From the NCBI GenBank assembly GCA_910580005.1, contig CAJTXH010000079.1, forward strand, positions 1 to 13,395: DNA of 13,395 bases, given 5' to 3'. How positions within the stretch are numbered: the first letter of the stretch is position 1; each line of letters begins with the position of its first letter. The translations under genes and the position numbers were made by a program. Below, piece by piece: positions 1-7,038 of this stretch. This DNA is from an uncultured Lachnospiraceae bacterium. Lineage in GTDB: Bacteria > Bacillota > Clostridia > Lachnospirales > Lachnospiraceae. The notes beneath the pieces were generated by a model. The model saw only the letters and a program-made list of their open reading frames with translations. It ran no database searches and was not told the origin of the DNA.

Positions 1-446
1 CCGTGTTCCGCCGCCGGAATATTGGATTTATCTTTCAGGCATTTAACCTTGTTCCTGAACTGACAGTGGAGCAGAATATTATCTTTCCAGTACTTTTGGA
101 TTACCGGAAGCCAAATAAAAAATATTTGGAGGATTTATTGGATATATTAAATTTGAAGGAACGCCGGAATCACTTACCCAGCCAGTTATCCGGTGGGCAG
201 CAGCAGAGGGTGGCAGTTGGACGTGCTCTGTTTACCCGTCCGTCTTTAATACTTGCAGATGAGCCGACAGGAAATTTAGACTCGCAGAATACCAGTGAAG
301 TTATTACGCTGTTAAAAGAAGCTTCAAGGAAGTATGAGCAGACGATCATTATGATTACACACAGCCGCAGTATTGCACAGATGGCAGACCGTATCCTGCA
401 AGTGTCAGATGGAGAACTTACTGATTTGGGGAGGTGCAAGGAATGA
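1..446 (+). CDS. ABC transporter ATP-binding protein (5' end outside window)
   Basis: This is the nucleotide-binding subunit of an ABC transporter of the MacB/LolD/FtsE type, which would power the permease that follows. The visible reading frame runs from the window edge to a TGA at 444-446. Numbering from the GTG at position 3, the motifs seen are the Q-loop (FIFQ, residues 9-12), the LSGGQ signature (62-66), the Walker B and catalytic Glu (LILADEP, 82-88), the D-loop (NLDS, 91-94) and the H-loop His (ITH, 118-120). The Walker A P-loop and the first strands are missing, because a whole subunit has about 220-250 residues and the window cuts it. The GTG at position 3 is therefore not a real start. 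The stop overlaps the permease start as ATGA (443-446), so the two are translationally coupled. The exported substrate cannot be read from the sequence; antimicrobial peptide resistance or lipoprotein export is common for this class. Confidence 0.93.
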   Translation, partial: VFRRRNIGFIFQAFNLVPELTVEQNIIFPVLLDYRKPNKKYLEDLLDILNLKERRNHLPSQLSGGQQQRVAVGRALFTRPSLILADEPTGNLDSQNTSEVITLLKEASRKYEQTIIMITHSRSIAQMADRILQVSDGELTDLGRCKE

Positions 447-2773
447 AAAGCTATTTAAGCCTTGTATCTATTTCAGGAAAGGTGCGGAAACGGCAGAACC
501 GTATGACAATTTTCTGCATTATCATTTCCGTATTGCTTGTAACTACGATTTTCAGTGTGGCGGATATGTTTATTCGGGCAAAAAGTGAGGAACTGCAGAA
601 CAAGCATGGAAACTGGCATATCCAGTTGGAAAATATCCCAAAGGACATAGCAGAAGAAATCAGCCAGCGTCCGGATGTTGCCGCCACCGGCTGGTCGGAA
701 ACATTTAACACAGACGCAGACCAGCCTTATTATATAGGGGAGAAAAAAGCTGCATTATACGGTGCTGACAGTATTTATCTGGCAGAGCTTACCAATGCCC
801 TTGAAGAAGGAGGTTTGCCGCAAAGTGACAATGACATTATGCTTAGTTCCAATGCGAAGCTTGCGTTAGATGTAAAGATTGGTGATCATGTGACAGTAAA
901 GACACCTTCGGGAAATACGGATTTTACGGTATGTGGTTTTGGGTCAGATGACGCAGAAATTTATCAAGGGCAGACCTATCTGGTTGCTGTATATATGACA
1001 CGGGATGCGTATATTTCAATCATGGAACAAAACAGTATTCCGGTTAACCCGGTCTGTTATATTCAATTTCAGGATGTGTCAAAAGCATCTGGTGCAATTG
1101 CGGAAATCAAACAACAGTATAACCTGCCAGAGGAAAATATTTCGGAAAATACTGCAACTATGGGTATTGCTGGACAAAGCAGCAATGAATCCGTGAAGAA
1201 TATATACGGATTGGCGGCAGTTTTGTTTATTTTAGTGCTGCTGGCCGGCATACTGATGATTTCTGGCAGTATGAACAGCAATGTAGCACAACGGACAAAA
1301 TTCTTTGGAATGATGCGATGTATTGGCGCAAGCCGCCAGCAGGTTATCCGGTATGTACGGCTGGAAGCGTTAAATTGGTGTAAAACGGCTGTGCCTGTTG
1401 GGTTAATCATAGGTACAGCAGCCGAATGGGGCATTTGTGCATTGCTCCATTATGGAGTTAGCGATGAATTTGCCACTATGCCAGTATTTGCCCTTAGCCC
1501 TGTTGGACTGGTTAGTGGGGCAATGGTTGGAATTGTAACTGTCCTGATGGCGGCGCAGTCTCCTGCGAAACGTGCGTCTAAAGTTTCTCCGGTGACAGCG
1601 GTTTCCAGCAGTCCGGATACGGCGCTTTATGTACGGCATGCAACGAAACGGAGTATTAGAAGGGTTGAAAGGACATTGGGCGTTCATCATGCAACGGTAT
1701 CTAAGAAAAACTGGTTTTTACTGACAGCCAGCTTTTCACTCAGCATTATATTATTTCTTTGTTTTTCAGTAGGGTTGGAGTTCGCACAGGGGCTGCTTCC
1801 ATCTATGCAGTCATGGCAGCCGGATATTACCCTTACCGGTTATAGAAATGAGCGTGTATTGGATCAGAGTTTAAGTGATACCATCAGTGGGGTTACTGGT
1901 GCAGGGCATGTCTGGGGCAGTTCCTATATGGGGAATGTTCCGGTTACTTCTTCACGGCAGGGCATTGACCATGTAAATATAAACTCATATAGCCAGTATC
2001 TGCTGGACTGCACAAAGGATAGCCTTGTGCAGGGAGATTTGTCGGAAATCTATGGGGACAGTGGCAAGGTTATAACTGTCCTGAATGAAGATAATCCTAT
2101 AAAAGTTGGAGATACCATTCAGATAGCGGGACATGAAATTGAGGTTTCATGTGGTATATCCAGTGGGCTTTATCCCAGCGAATATAGTGTAATCTGTTCA
2201 CAGGAAACTTTTACCCGGCTGACAGGAGAACAGAATTACAGTATGATTGGAATACAATTAAACAGCAATGCTACTGACGAAACTGTAAAACAAATTAACA
2301 ATCTTACGGGAAGCAATGTTGTTTTTACGGACCATCGTGAAAGCAATCAGAGAGACATGAATACCTATTTGGCTACAAAGTTTCTGCTGTATAGTTTCAT
2401 GGCAATCATTGCAATGATTACGCTATTTAACATCATAAACAGCATTTCTATGAGTGTAACTTCCCGGATAAAGCAGTATGGGGCTATGAGGGCGGTTGGT
2501 ATGGATGGGGAACAGCTTGCCAGGATGATAGCTGCAGAAGCTTTTACTTACGCTATTTCTGGTCTTATTGTTGGATGTGGTGCAGGAATTGTTCTAAGCC
2601 GCTTTTTGTATGTGAAATTGGTTACACGGTTTTTTGGAATCCAGTGGAGTCTGCCAGTTGTTTTGATTGCTATTATTGTTGTATTCGACATTGTTTCTGC
2701 TGTGGCAGCAGTATATGCACCCGTAAAGCGTATTAGAAATATGCCAATTACAGCAACTATCAATGAATTATAA
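443..2773 (+). CDS. ABC transporter permease, FtsX/MacB family
   Basis: This is an integral membrane permease of 776 residues, the partner of the ATPase whose stop codon it overlaps. I place the start at ATG 443 because GGGGAGG (428-434) sits 8 nt upstream; an in-frame GTG at 434 lies inside that ribosome binding site. Predicted membrane spans are at about residues 22-41, 254-276, 313-336, 350-371, 424-446, 646-668, 700-722 and 737-759. The layout is two repeats, each an N-terminal span, a large extracytoplasmic domain (about 45-250 and 450-645) and an FtsX core. The cytosolic coupling motifs FFGMMRCIGAS (287-297) and QYGAMRAVGM (678-687) are typical of FtsX domains. Eight spans with two large outer domains is the usual plan of Firmicutes macrolide/peptide-exporter-like permeases. 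The substrate is unknown. No two-component genes are visible; they could lie upstream of the window. Confidence 0.92.
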   Translation: MKSYLSLVSISGKVRKRQNRMTIFCIIISVLLVTTIFSVADMFIRAKSEELQNKHGNWHIQLENIPKDIAEEISQRPDVAATGWSETFNTDADQPYYIGEKKAALYGADSIYLAELTNALEEGGLPQSDNDIMLSSNAKLALDVKIGDHVTVKTPSGNTDFTVCGFGSDDAEIYQGQTYLVAVYMTRDAYISIMEQNSIPVNPVCYIQFQDVSKASGAIAEIKQQYNLPEENISENTATMGIAGQSSNESVKNIYGLAAVLFILVLLAGILMISGSMNSNVAQRTKFFGMMRCIGASRQQVIRYVRLEALNWCKTAVPVGLIIGTAAEWGICALLHYGVSDEFATMPVFALSPVGLVSGAMVGIVTVLMAAQSPAKRASKVSPVTAVSSSPDTALYVRHATKRSIRRVERTLGVHHATVSKKNWFLLTASFSLSIILFLCFSVGLEFAQGLLPSMQSWQPDITLTGYRNERVLDQSLSDTISGVTGAGHVWGSSYMGNVPVTSSRQGIDHVNINSYSQYLLDCTKDSLVQGDLSEIYGDSGKVITVLNEDNPIKVGDTIQIAGHEIEVSCGISSGLYPSEYSVICSQETFTRLTGEQNYSMIGIQLNSNATDETVKQINNLTGSNVVFTDHRESNQRDMNTYLATKFLLYSFMAIIAMITLFNIINSISMSVTSRIKQYGAMRAVGMDGEQLARMIAAEAFTYAISGLIVGCGAGIVLSRFLYVKLVTRFFGIQWSLPVVLIAIIVVFDIVSAVAAVYAPVKRIRNMPITATINEL

Positions 2774-2827
2774 TATGAATAAATTATGAAAATTTGCTGC
2801 ACGACTTATATTGTTTTTATTTACAAT

Positions 2828-2834
2828 AAGGAGG
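2828..2834 (+). promoter_or_regulatory. Ribosome binding site that decides the YdcF-family start
   Basis: AAGGAGG lies 5 nt before ATG 2840. It favours that start over the in-frame ATG at 2786, which has no comparable Shine-Dalgarno sequence and would add 18 residues ahead of the first membrane span. Confidence 0.8.
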
Positions 2835-2839
2835 CTGTT

Positions 2840-3862
2840 ATGTGGCAGTTTGCATTTCTTATATTTTTTATTTCAGTTTGCATATTTGCAGGGATTATGC
2901 TAAATGATTCCAGAACATTATGGAGTGGAGTTTCATTTTTAATCATGATGATATGCCTGGCAGTATTTCTGGTTTTTGTTTTATACCAATATTCAGAATG
3001 GCTGTCAGAGCATGATTTGGTGATTGGAATACTGATTGTTATATTTGTTTTGGTGGCGGGAAGTATTGCTTTGTTTCCAGCAATTTTGATCCTTGTGTTT
3101 TTTATAGAAGGGGTAAGAATTATTAAACATGAGGGAATAAAACCGGCAAATCTATTGTCAGTGTTGTTTTCTGTTATGTTGTGTATTTATCTTGTGGCCT
3201 GGCCAGTAATTGGAAATTTAGGAAAGAATACATTAGGTACAATACTCTATACAATTATCAGTTTCATAGCAGTATATATATTATCGCTACTGGCAGTGTA
3301 TTCACTTTCTGCAGTGTTCAATCTTTTTCACCTAAAAAAGAAAAGAAACGCAGATTACATTATTGTGCTGGGAGCGGGAATTATTGGGAGTAAGGTTACA
3401 CCATTACTTGCAGCACGGATTGAAAAAGGAATAGAATTGCTGCGCTATAATCCAAATGCTGTACTGGTTATGTCTGGTGGGCAAGGTTCAGGAGAGGATA
3501 TTCCGGAAAGTAAAGCTATGGCAGATTATGCGGTTGATAAAGGGGTAGATGTGGAAAAAATCATTTTGGAACAGAAATCTGTATCCACAGAGGAGAACCT
3601 GCGGTTTTCAAGGAAACTGATGAATAAACAGAATCCACAAATTGTTGTTGTCACAACTGCTTATCATATGCTCAGGGCACTAATACTGGCAAAGCGGCAG
3701 GGAATAAAATGTGTAGGTTTTGGTGCAAAAACAAAATGGTATTTTACACTAAATGCTTTTATCCGGGAATTTGTTGGATATTTAAAACTGACGTGGAAAA
3801 AGCACATTCTTGTGATTGTTGGAATAAATATATGTATTGTAATAGCACTGTATGTATTGTAA
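2840..3862 (+). CDS. YdcF/ElyC-family (DUF218) membrane protein
   Basis: This 340-residue protein has a strongly hydrophobic N-terminal half with about five membrane spans (about 1-20, 28-50, 60-90, 105-127 and 133-160). A DUF218/YdcF domain follows (about 173-310), and there is a last span at about 322-340. The domain shows the usual landmarks: YIIVLGAG (173-180), a helix with AARIEKGIELL (191-201), SGGQG (212-216), an acidic-Ser pair at E223-S224, STEEN (249-253) and a YHMLRA segment (275-280). Relatives such as SanA and ElyC are linked to cell-envelope integrity and peptidoglycan-precursor handling in E. coli. The biochemical activity of this one is unknown. It lies 66 bp after the permease on the same strand and may be cotranscribed, since I see no clear terminator or promoter in the gap. 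Confidence 0.87.
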   Translation: MWQFAFLIFFISVCIFAGIMLNDSRTLWSGVSFLIMMICLAVFLVFVLYQYSEWLSEHDLVIGILIVIFVLVAGSIALFPAILILVFFIEGVRIIKHEGIKPANLLSVLFSVMLCIYLVAWPVIGNLGKNTLGTILYTIISFIAVYILSLLAVYSLSAVFNLFHLKKKRNADYIIVLGAGIIGSKVTPLLAARIEKGIELLRYNPNAVLVMSGGQGSGEDIPESKAMADYAVDKGVDVEKIILEQKSVSTEENLRFSRKLMNKQNPQIVVVTTAYHMLRALILAKRQGIKCVGFGAKTKWYFTLNAFIREFVGYLKLTWKKHILVIVGINICIVIALYVL

Positions 3863-3883
3863 ATGCAAGCTTCAGAAACTCAT

Positions 3884-3909
3884 CATGCGAAAAGAACATG
3901 CATGCGAAA
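3884..3909 (+). repeat. Short direct repeat CATGCGAAA
   Basis: CATGCGAAA occurs at 3884-3892 and again at 3901-3909, with an 8-nt spacer. It lies between the YdcF-family stop and the recombinase remnant. It may be a scar of the rearrangement that broke the recombinase gene, or chance. Confidence 0.4.
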
Positions 3910-3915
3910 CAGTAA

Positions 3916-4125
3916 CTGAACAAAGATACGAATATACATTCCAAGGACACGGTGCTGTTTGTGAAATCCATTGACAGGCTTGGAAGAAATTATACAGACT
4001 TAAACGAACAATGGAGGGTTATTACAAAAGAAAAAGGTGCAGATGTTGTGGTTATTGATATGCCATTGCTTGATACAAGGAGGGAAAAGAACCTTTTAGT
4101 CACATTTATCAGTGACCTTTTATAA
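3916..4125 (+). pseudogene. Serine recombinase (resolvase/invertase family) fragment
   Basis: The frame open from 3916 to the TAA at 4123-4125 encodes 69 residues. From about 3952 they match the middle of the resolvase catalytic domain. I recognise LFVKSIDRLGRNY (3955-3993), then EQWRVITKEKGADVVVIDMP (starting at 4003), LLDTRR and LLVTFISDLL. Known relatives continue with a long E-helix (a SDIVLQVLSFVAENER-like stretch) and a DNA-binding helix-turn-helix. Here the frame stops right after SDLL. The N-terminal catalytic Ser region is also missing, as the codons before 3943 do not resemble the family. There is no convincing start; the GTG at 3952 has only a weak AAGGA. I call it a dead remnant truncated at both ends. 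It marks a likely boundary between the transporter cassette and the pcrA backbone. The stretch from 3863 to 4221 otherwise holds only the short direct repeat and the pcrA promoter. Confidence 0.82.
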
Positions 4126-4145
4126 AATCCGGAAAATAATATGGT

Positions 4146-4173
4146 TTGTTTTTTTCTGTTTTTTTGGTATAAT
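4146..4173 (+). promoter_or_regulatory. Promoter of pcrA (extended -10)
   Basis: A perfect TATAAT (4168-4173) is preceded by TGG (4165-4167), giving an extended -10 of the TGnTATAAT type. A TTGTTT (4146-4151) with a 16-bp spacer is the likely -35. Transcription would begin near 4180, about 40 nt before the pcrA start. The T-rich spacer is typical of low-G+C Firmicutes. Confidence 0.75.
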
Positions 4174-4221
4174 ATAAATAAACCAGATATTTTGGAGATT
4201 ATTATAAATTAGGAGATATAA

Positions 4222-6615
4222 ATGGATATTTTAGAAGGATTAAATCCTGAACAGGAAGAAGCAGTAAAGCATTTTAAAGGCCCGCTTTTAATACTTGCAG
4301 GTGCAGGCTCAGGCAAGACAAGGGTGCTTACACACCGTATTGCTTACCTTATAAGTGAGTACCGTGTAAATCCATGGAACATACTTGCGGTTACATTTAC
4401 AAATAAAGCAGCAGGGGAAATGCGTGAGCGTGTTAATGCAATAGTATCTGGCAAAAACCCACAGGATATATGGGTAAGTACATTTCATTCATTATGTGTA
4501 CGCATACTACGCAGACATATTGAGGATATCGGGTATACAAGAAGTTTTACAATCTATGACAGTGATGACCAGAAAACACTTATGCGTGAAATAATCAAGT
4601 TTTTAAACCTTGACCCTAAGAAGTATAAAGAACGGACATTTTTAAGTGTTATTTCCTCTGCGAAGGATGAACTGGTAACACCAGAACAGTACGAGCTTAA
4701 TGCAATGGGCGATTTTAATAAGGAAATATATGCACGTGCATACCATGAGTATGAGAAAAGGCTAAAAGATGCCAATGCACTTGATTTTGACGGCCTTATT
4801 ACTAAGACAATACAGCTTTTCAAGGAAAACCCAGAGGTTCTTATACGTTACCAGAACCGGTTTAAATATATAATGGTTGATGAGTACCAGGATACTAACA
4901 CTGCACAGTTCCGGCTTATCAATATCCTTGCAAATACAACAGGTGAAGATGGTTCAGTTGAGCATAACCTGTGTGTTGTAGGTGATGATGACCAGTCAAT
5001 TTATAAATTCCGTGGAGCTAATATACATAATATACTCAATTTTGAACAATCATATCCAGGGACACGTGTAATAAAGCTGGAAGAAAACTACCGTTCCACC
5101 CAGAACATCCTTAATGCTGCCAATGCTGTTATACAGAATAATTCAATAAGGAAAGATAAAGCCCTTTGGACACAGAAAGAAAAAGGGGATTTAATTTACT
5201 TTAACCGTTTTACAAACGAATACGAAGAAGCATCAGAAGTGGCAGACGCAATAAGTTATGCTGTTTCATCAGGGCAGGCTTCATATAAGGATTTTGCTAT
5301 TCTTTACAGAACAAATGCACAGTCACGTATTTTTGAAGAAAAGCTTGTAACGGGCAATATCCCTTATAAAATTATTGGTGCAGTTAATTTCTACCAGCGC
5401 AAGGAGATAAAGGACCTGCTTGCATACCTGCGTACTATTGAAAACGGAATGGATGATATTTCTGTAAAGCGTATAATAAATGTGCCAAAAAGAGGCATAG
5501 GGCTTACAACAATTGACCGTATTTCAATGTATGCAGCAGGCCAGGGCATAAGCTTTTATGAGGCATTAAAGAGATATGAATATATAGACGGCATAAACAG
5601 GGGGGCAGCAAAACTACAGTCATTTGCCAGCCTTATAGAGTCATTTAAACGCCATCTTGCAGAAGAGGACAGCACACTTACAGGGCTTTTAAATGAAATA
5701 ATTGAAGAAACAGGATATATCAGGCTGCTTGAAGAAGAAGACACAGAAGAGTCCCTTGGACGTATTGAAAATATCGAAGAACTTTTAAATAAAATTGCTG
5801 CATATGAAGAAAGCTGCACAGATAAACCAACACTAAGCGGTTTTCTTGAGGAAGTGGCACTTGTTGCAGATATTGACAATGTAAACGAAAGCAATGACCT
5901 TGTACTGCTTATGACGTTGCATAGTGCTAAAGGGCTTGAATTTCCATATGTGTATATTACCGGGATGGAAGATGGCATATTTCCTGGTTATGGGGCATTA
6001 ATAAGCGATGAGCCTGAAGAAATGGAAGAGGAGCGCAGGCTATGCTATGTAGGCATAACAAGGGCAAAAGAAAAGCTTTCACTAAGCTGTGCCGTAAGCC
6101 GTTTCCGCAATGGGGAACAGCAGTATAACCCACCATCACGTTTTATAGATGAAATCCCACGTTATCTTATAAAACAGAGCACAAGTCCATCTGGTTTTTC
6201 ATATTATAAACTACAAGACAATAACAACAATATATACAATAACAGCAGTATGTATAAGAAACCAGAAAGCAGCCAAAGCACTTTATGGAGCCCATCAGCA
6301 GAAAAAACTGTTAAAAAGCAGAGCCAGCAGAAGGCAGGCAGCACAGGCCAGCTTTTTGCAGATAATCCGTTTATAACAAAAGGGATTTCATTATACCAGA
6401 AACCAGCAGGAAAAAATACTGGCAATAAAAGCAGTGTTTCCTCTTCTGGAAGTCCAGGTTATAAAGAAGGTGACAGGGTAGTGCACTCTAAATTTGGTGA
6501 AGGTACAGTAAAAACCCTTAATGGAAGGGCAGGAGATTTTGAAGTCTGTGTAGAATTTGACAATGGTTATACCCGTAAAATGATAGCTTCTTTTGCAAAA
6601 TTAAAAAAAATATAG
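4222..6615 (+). CDS. pcrA: ATP-dependent DNA helicase PcrA (UvrD/Rep family, SF1A)
   Basis: This 3'-to-5' single-stranded DNA translocase and helicase acts in repair, in rolling-circle plasmid replication and in removing RecA or transcription obstacles; it is the Firmicutes counterpart of UvrD. All SF1A motifs are visible: Walker A GAGSGKT (27-33), Ia TFTNKAAGEM (58-67), II DEYQDT (220-225), III GDDDQSIYKFRGA (254-266), IV ENYRST (288-293), V TLHSAKGLEF (565-574) and VI YVGITRAK (609-616). A Ser/Asn/Gln-rich, probably disordered linker (about 652-745) leads to the C-terminal Tudor-like domain that contacts RNA polymerase in PcrA (746-797, with GDRVVHSKFGEGTV). At 797 residues it is somewhat longer than the usual 720-750, because of that linker. 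AGGAGA (4211-4216), 5 nt before the ATG, supports the start. Confidence 0.97.
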   Translation: MDILEGLNPEQEEAVKHFKGPLLILAGAGSGKTRVLTHRIAYLISEYRVNPWNILAVTFTNKAAGEMRERVNAIVSGKNPQDIWVSTFHSLCVRILRRHIEDIGYTRSFTIYDSDDQKTLMREIIKFLNLDPKKYKERTFLSVISSAKDELVTPEQYELNAMGDFNKEIYARAYHEYEKRLKDANALDFDGLITKTIQLFKENPEVLIRYQNRFKYIMVDEYQDTNTAQFRLINILANTTGEDGSVEHNLCVVGDDDQSIYKFRGANIHNILNFEQSYPGTRVIKLEENYRSTQNILNAANAVIQNNSIRKDKALWTQKEKGDLIYFNRFTNEYEEASEVADAISYAVSSGQASYKDFAILYRTNAQSRIFEEKLVTGNIPYKIIGAVNFYQRKEIKDLLAYLRTIENGMDDISVKRIINVPKRGIGLTTIDRISMYAAGQGISFYEALKRYEYIDGINRGAAKLQSFASLIESFKRHLAEEDSTLTGLLNEIIEETGYIRLLEEEDTEESLGRIENIEELLNKIAAYEESCTDKPTLSGFLEEVALVADIDNVNESNDLVLLMTLHSAKGLEFPYVYITGMEDGIFPGYGALISDEPEEMEEERRLCYVGITRAKEKLSLSCAVSRFRNGEQQYNPPSRFIDEIPRYLIKQSTSPSGFSYYKLQDNNNNIYNNSSMYKKPESSQSTLWSPSAEKTVKKQSQQKAGSTGQLFADNPFITKGISLYQKPAGKNTGNKSSVSSSGSPGYKEGDRVVHSKFGEGTVKTLNGRAGDFEVCVEFDNGYTRKMIASFAKLKKI

Positions 6616-6632
6616 ATATTATGTCTATTATA

Positions 6633-6641
6633 TGTTATACT
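6633..6641 (+). promoter_or_regulatory. Possible extended -10 promoter for the small membrane protein gene
   Basis: TGTTATACT (6633-6641) fits an extended -10 (TGn plus TATACT) in the 65-bp gap after pcrA, 39 nt before the next start. I see no good -35. Readthrough from pcrA is an equally good source of transcription. Confidence 0.4.
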
Positions 6642-6680
6642 TTTTAAGAGTAAATTATTAAAGAAAGGTGGAATAACATT

Positions 6681-6953
6681 ATGCACGTAAACTCAAAAAT
6701 CGAGGAATTATTAAATGCTGCCAAACTCAATGAGCTTTTACACAAAAAAGAGCTTGAAGAAAAGAATAAGAATACAATAGTTATTGTACTGGCAGTTATC
6801 GGCGCTGTTGCTGCTATTGCAGGCATTGCATATGCTGTATACAAATACTTTACACCTGATTATCTCGAAGATTTTGACCCTGATGACTATTCAGACAGCT
6901 TTGATGATGATTTTATTGAATTTTCAGACAGCAAGCCTGAAGCAGAAGATTAA
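6681..6953 (+). CDS. Small single-span membrane protein with acidic C-terminal tail
   Basis: This 90-residue protein has three parts. The N-terminus (1-31) is a charged amphipathic helix rich in Lys, Glu and Leu. One hydrophobic span follows (about 32-57, Ala/Ile/Val-rich). The tail (58-90) is extremely acidic and rich in Asp, Glu, Ser and Phe, with repeated DD and DDY/DDD patterns. AAAGGTGG (6664-6671), 9 nt before the ATG, supports the start. From memory, similar short proteins occur in Lachnospiraceae genomes and may fall in a DUF4366-like group, but I cannot confirm that. With no cleavable signal, either orientation in the membrane is possible. It lies 65 bp after pcrA and is followed by a strong hairpin. 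Its function is unknown; it does not look catalytic. Confidence 0.82.
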   Translation: MHVNSKIEELLNAAKLNELLHKKELEEKNKNTIVIVLAVIGAVAAIAGIAYAVYKYFTPDYLEDFDPDDYSDSFDDDFIEFSDSKPEAED

Positions 6954-6985
6954 TTTTGCATAAAAAATGTACAAATAGCAGTATG

Positions 6986-7021
6986 CAAATTGCCACTGTA
7001 TAAGTTTACAGTGGCAATTTG
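6986..7021. terminator. Bidirectional hairpin terminator between convergent genes
   Basis: A perfect 15-bp inverted repeat has arms at 6986-7000 and 7007-7021 around a 6-nt loop. It sits between the small membrane protein gene (plus strand) and the reverse transcriptase gene (minus strand), so it can end transcription from both sides. The arm ends are AT-rich (AAATTGCC / GGCAATTT), giving U-rich 3' flanks on both strands, although there is no long uninterrupted T tract. The nine bases TGGCAATTT at 7012-7020 recur at 7030-7038, so the left arm could pair with either copy. Confidence 0.8.
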
Positions 7022-7038
7022 TTATATCATGGCAATTT

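Noticed and set aside
434..442. In-frame GTG at 434 as the permease start
   Set aside because: It overlaps the GGGGAGG ribosome binding site; ATG 443 has correct spacing and forms a normal ATGA overlap with the ATPase.
1069..1690. Antisense open frames inside the permease gene
   Set aside because: They are shadows of the permease, with no start signals or recognisable protein features.
2786..2839. Earlier ATG (2786) for the YdcF-family protein
   Set aside because: There is no Shine-Dalgarno before it, whereas AAGGAGG precedes ATG 2840 at ideal spacing.
3952..4125. Functional 57-residue gene from GTG 3952
   Set aside because: It would start in the middle of a conserved recombinase strand and lack the catalytic Ser region and DNA-binding domain, so a remnant is more likely.
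5556..5978. Serine-rich open frame antisense to pcrA
   Set aside because: Its composition is the complement of Glu/Lys-rich pcrA codons. It has no ribosome binding site or domain, and lies inside a clearly coding gene.
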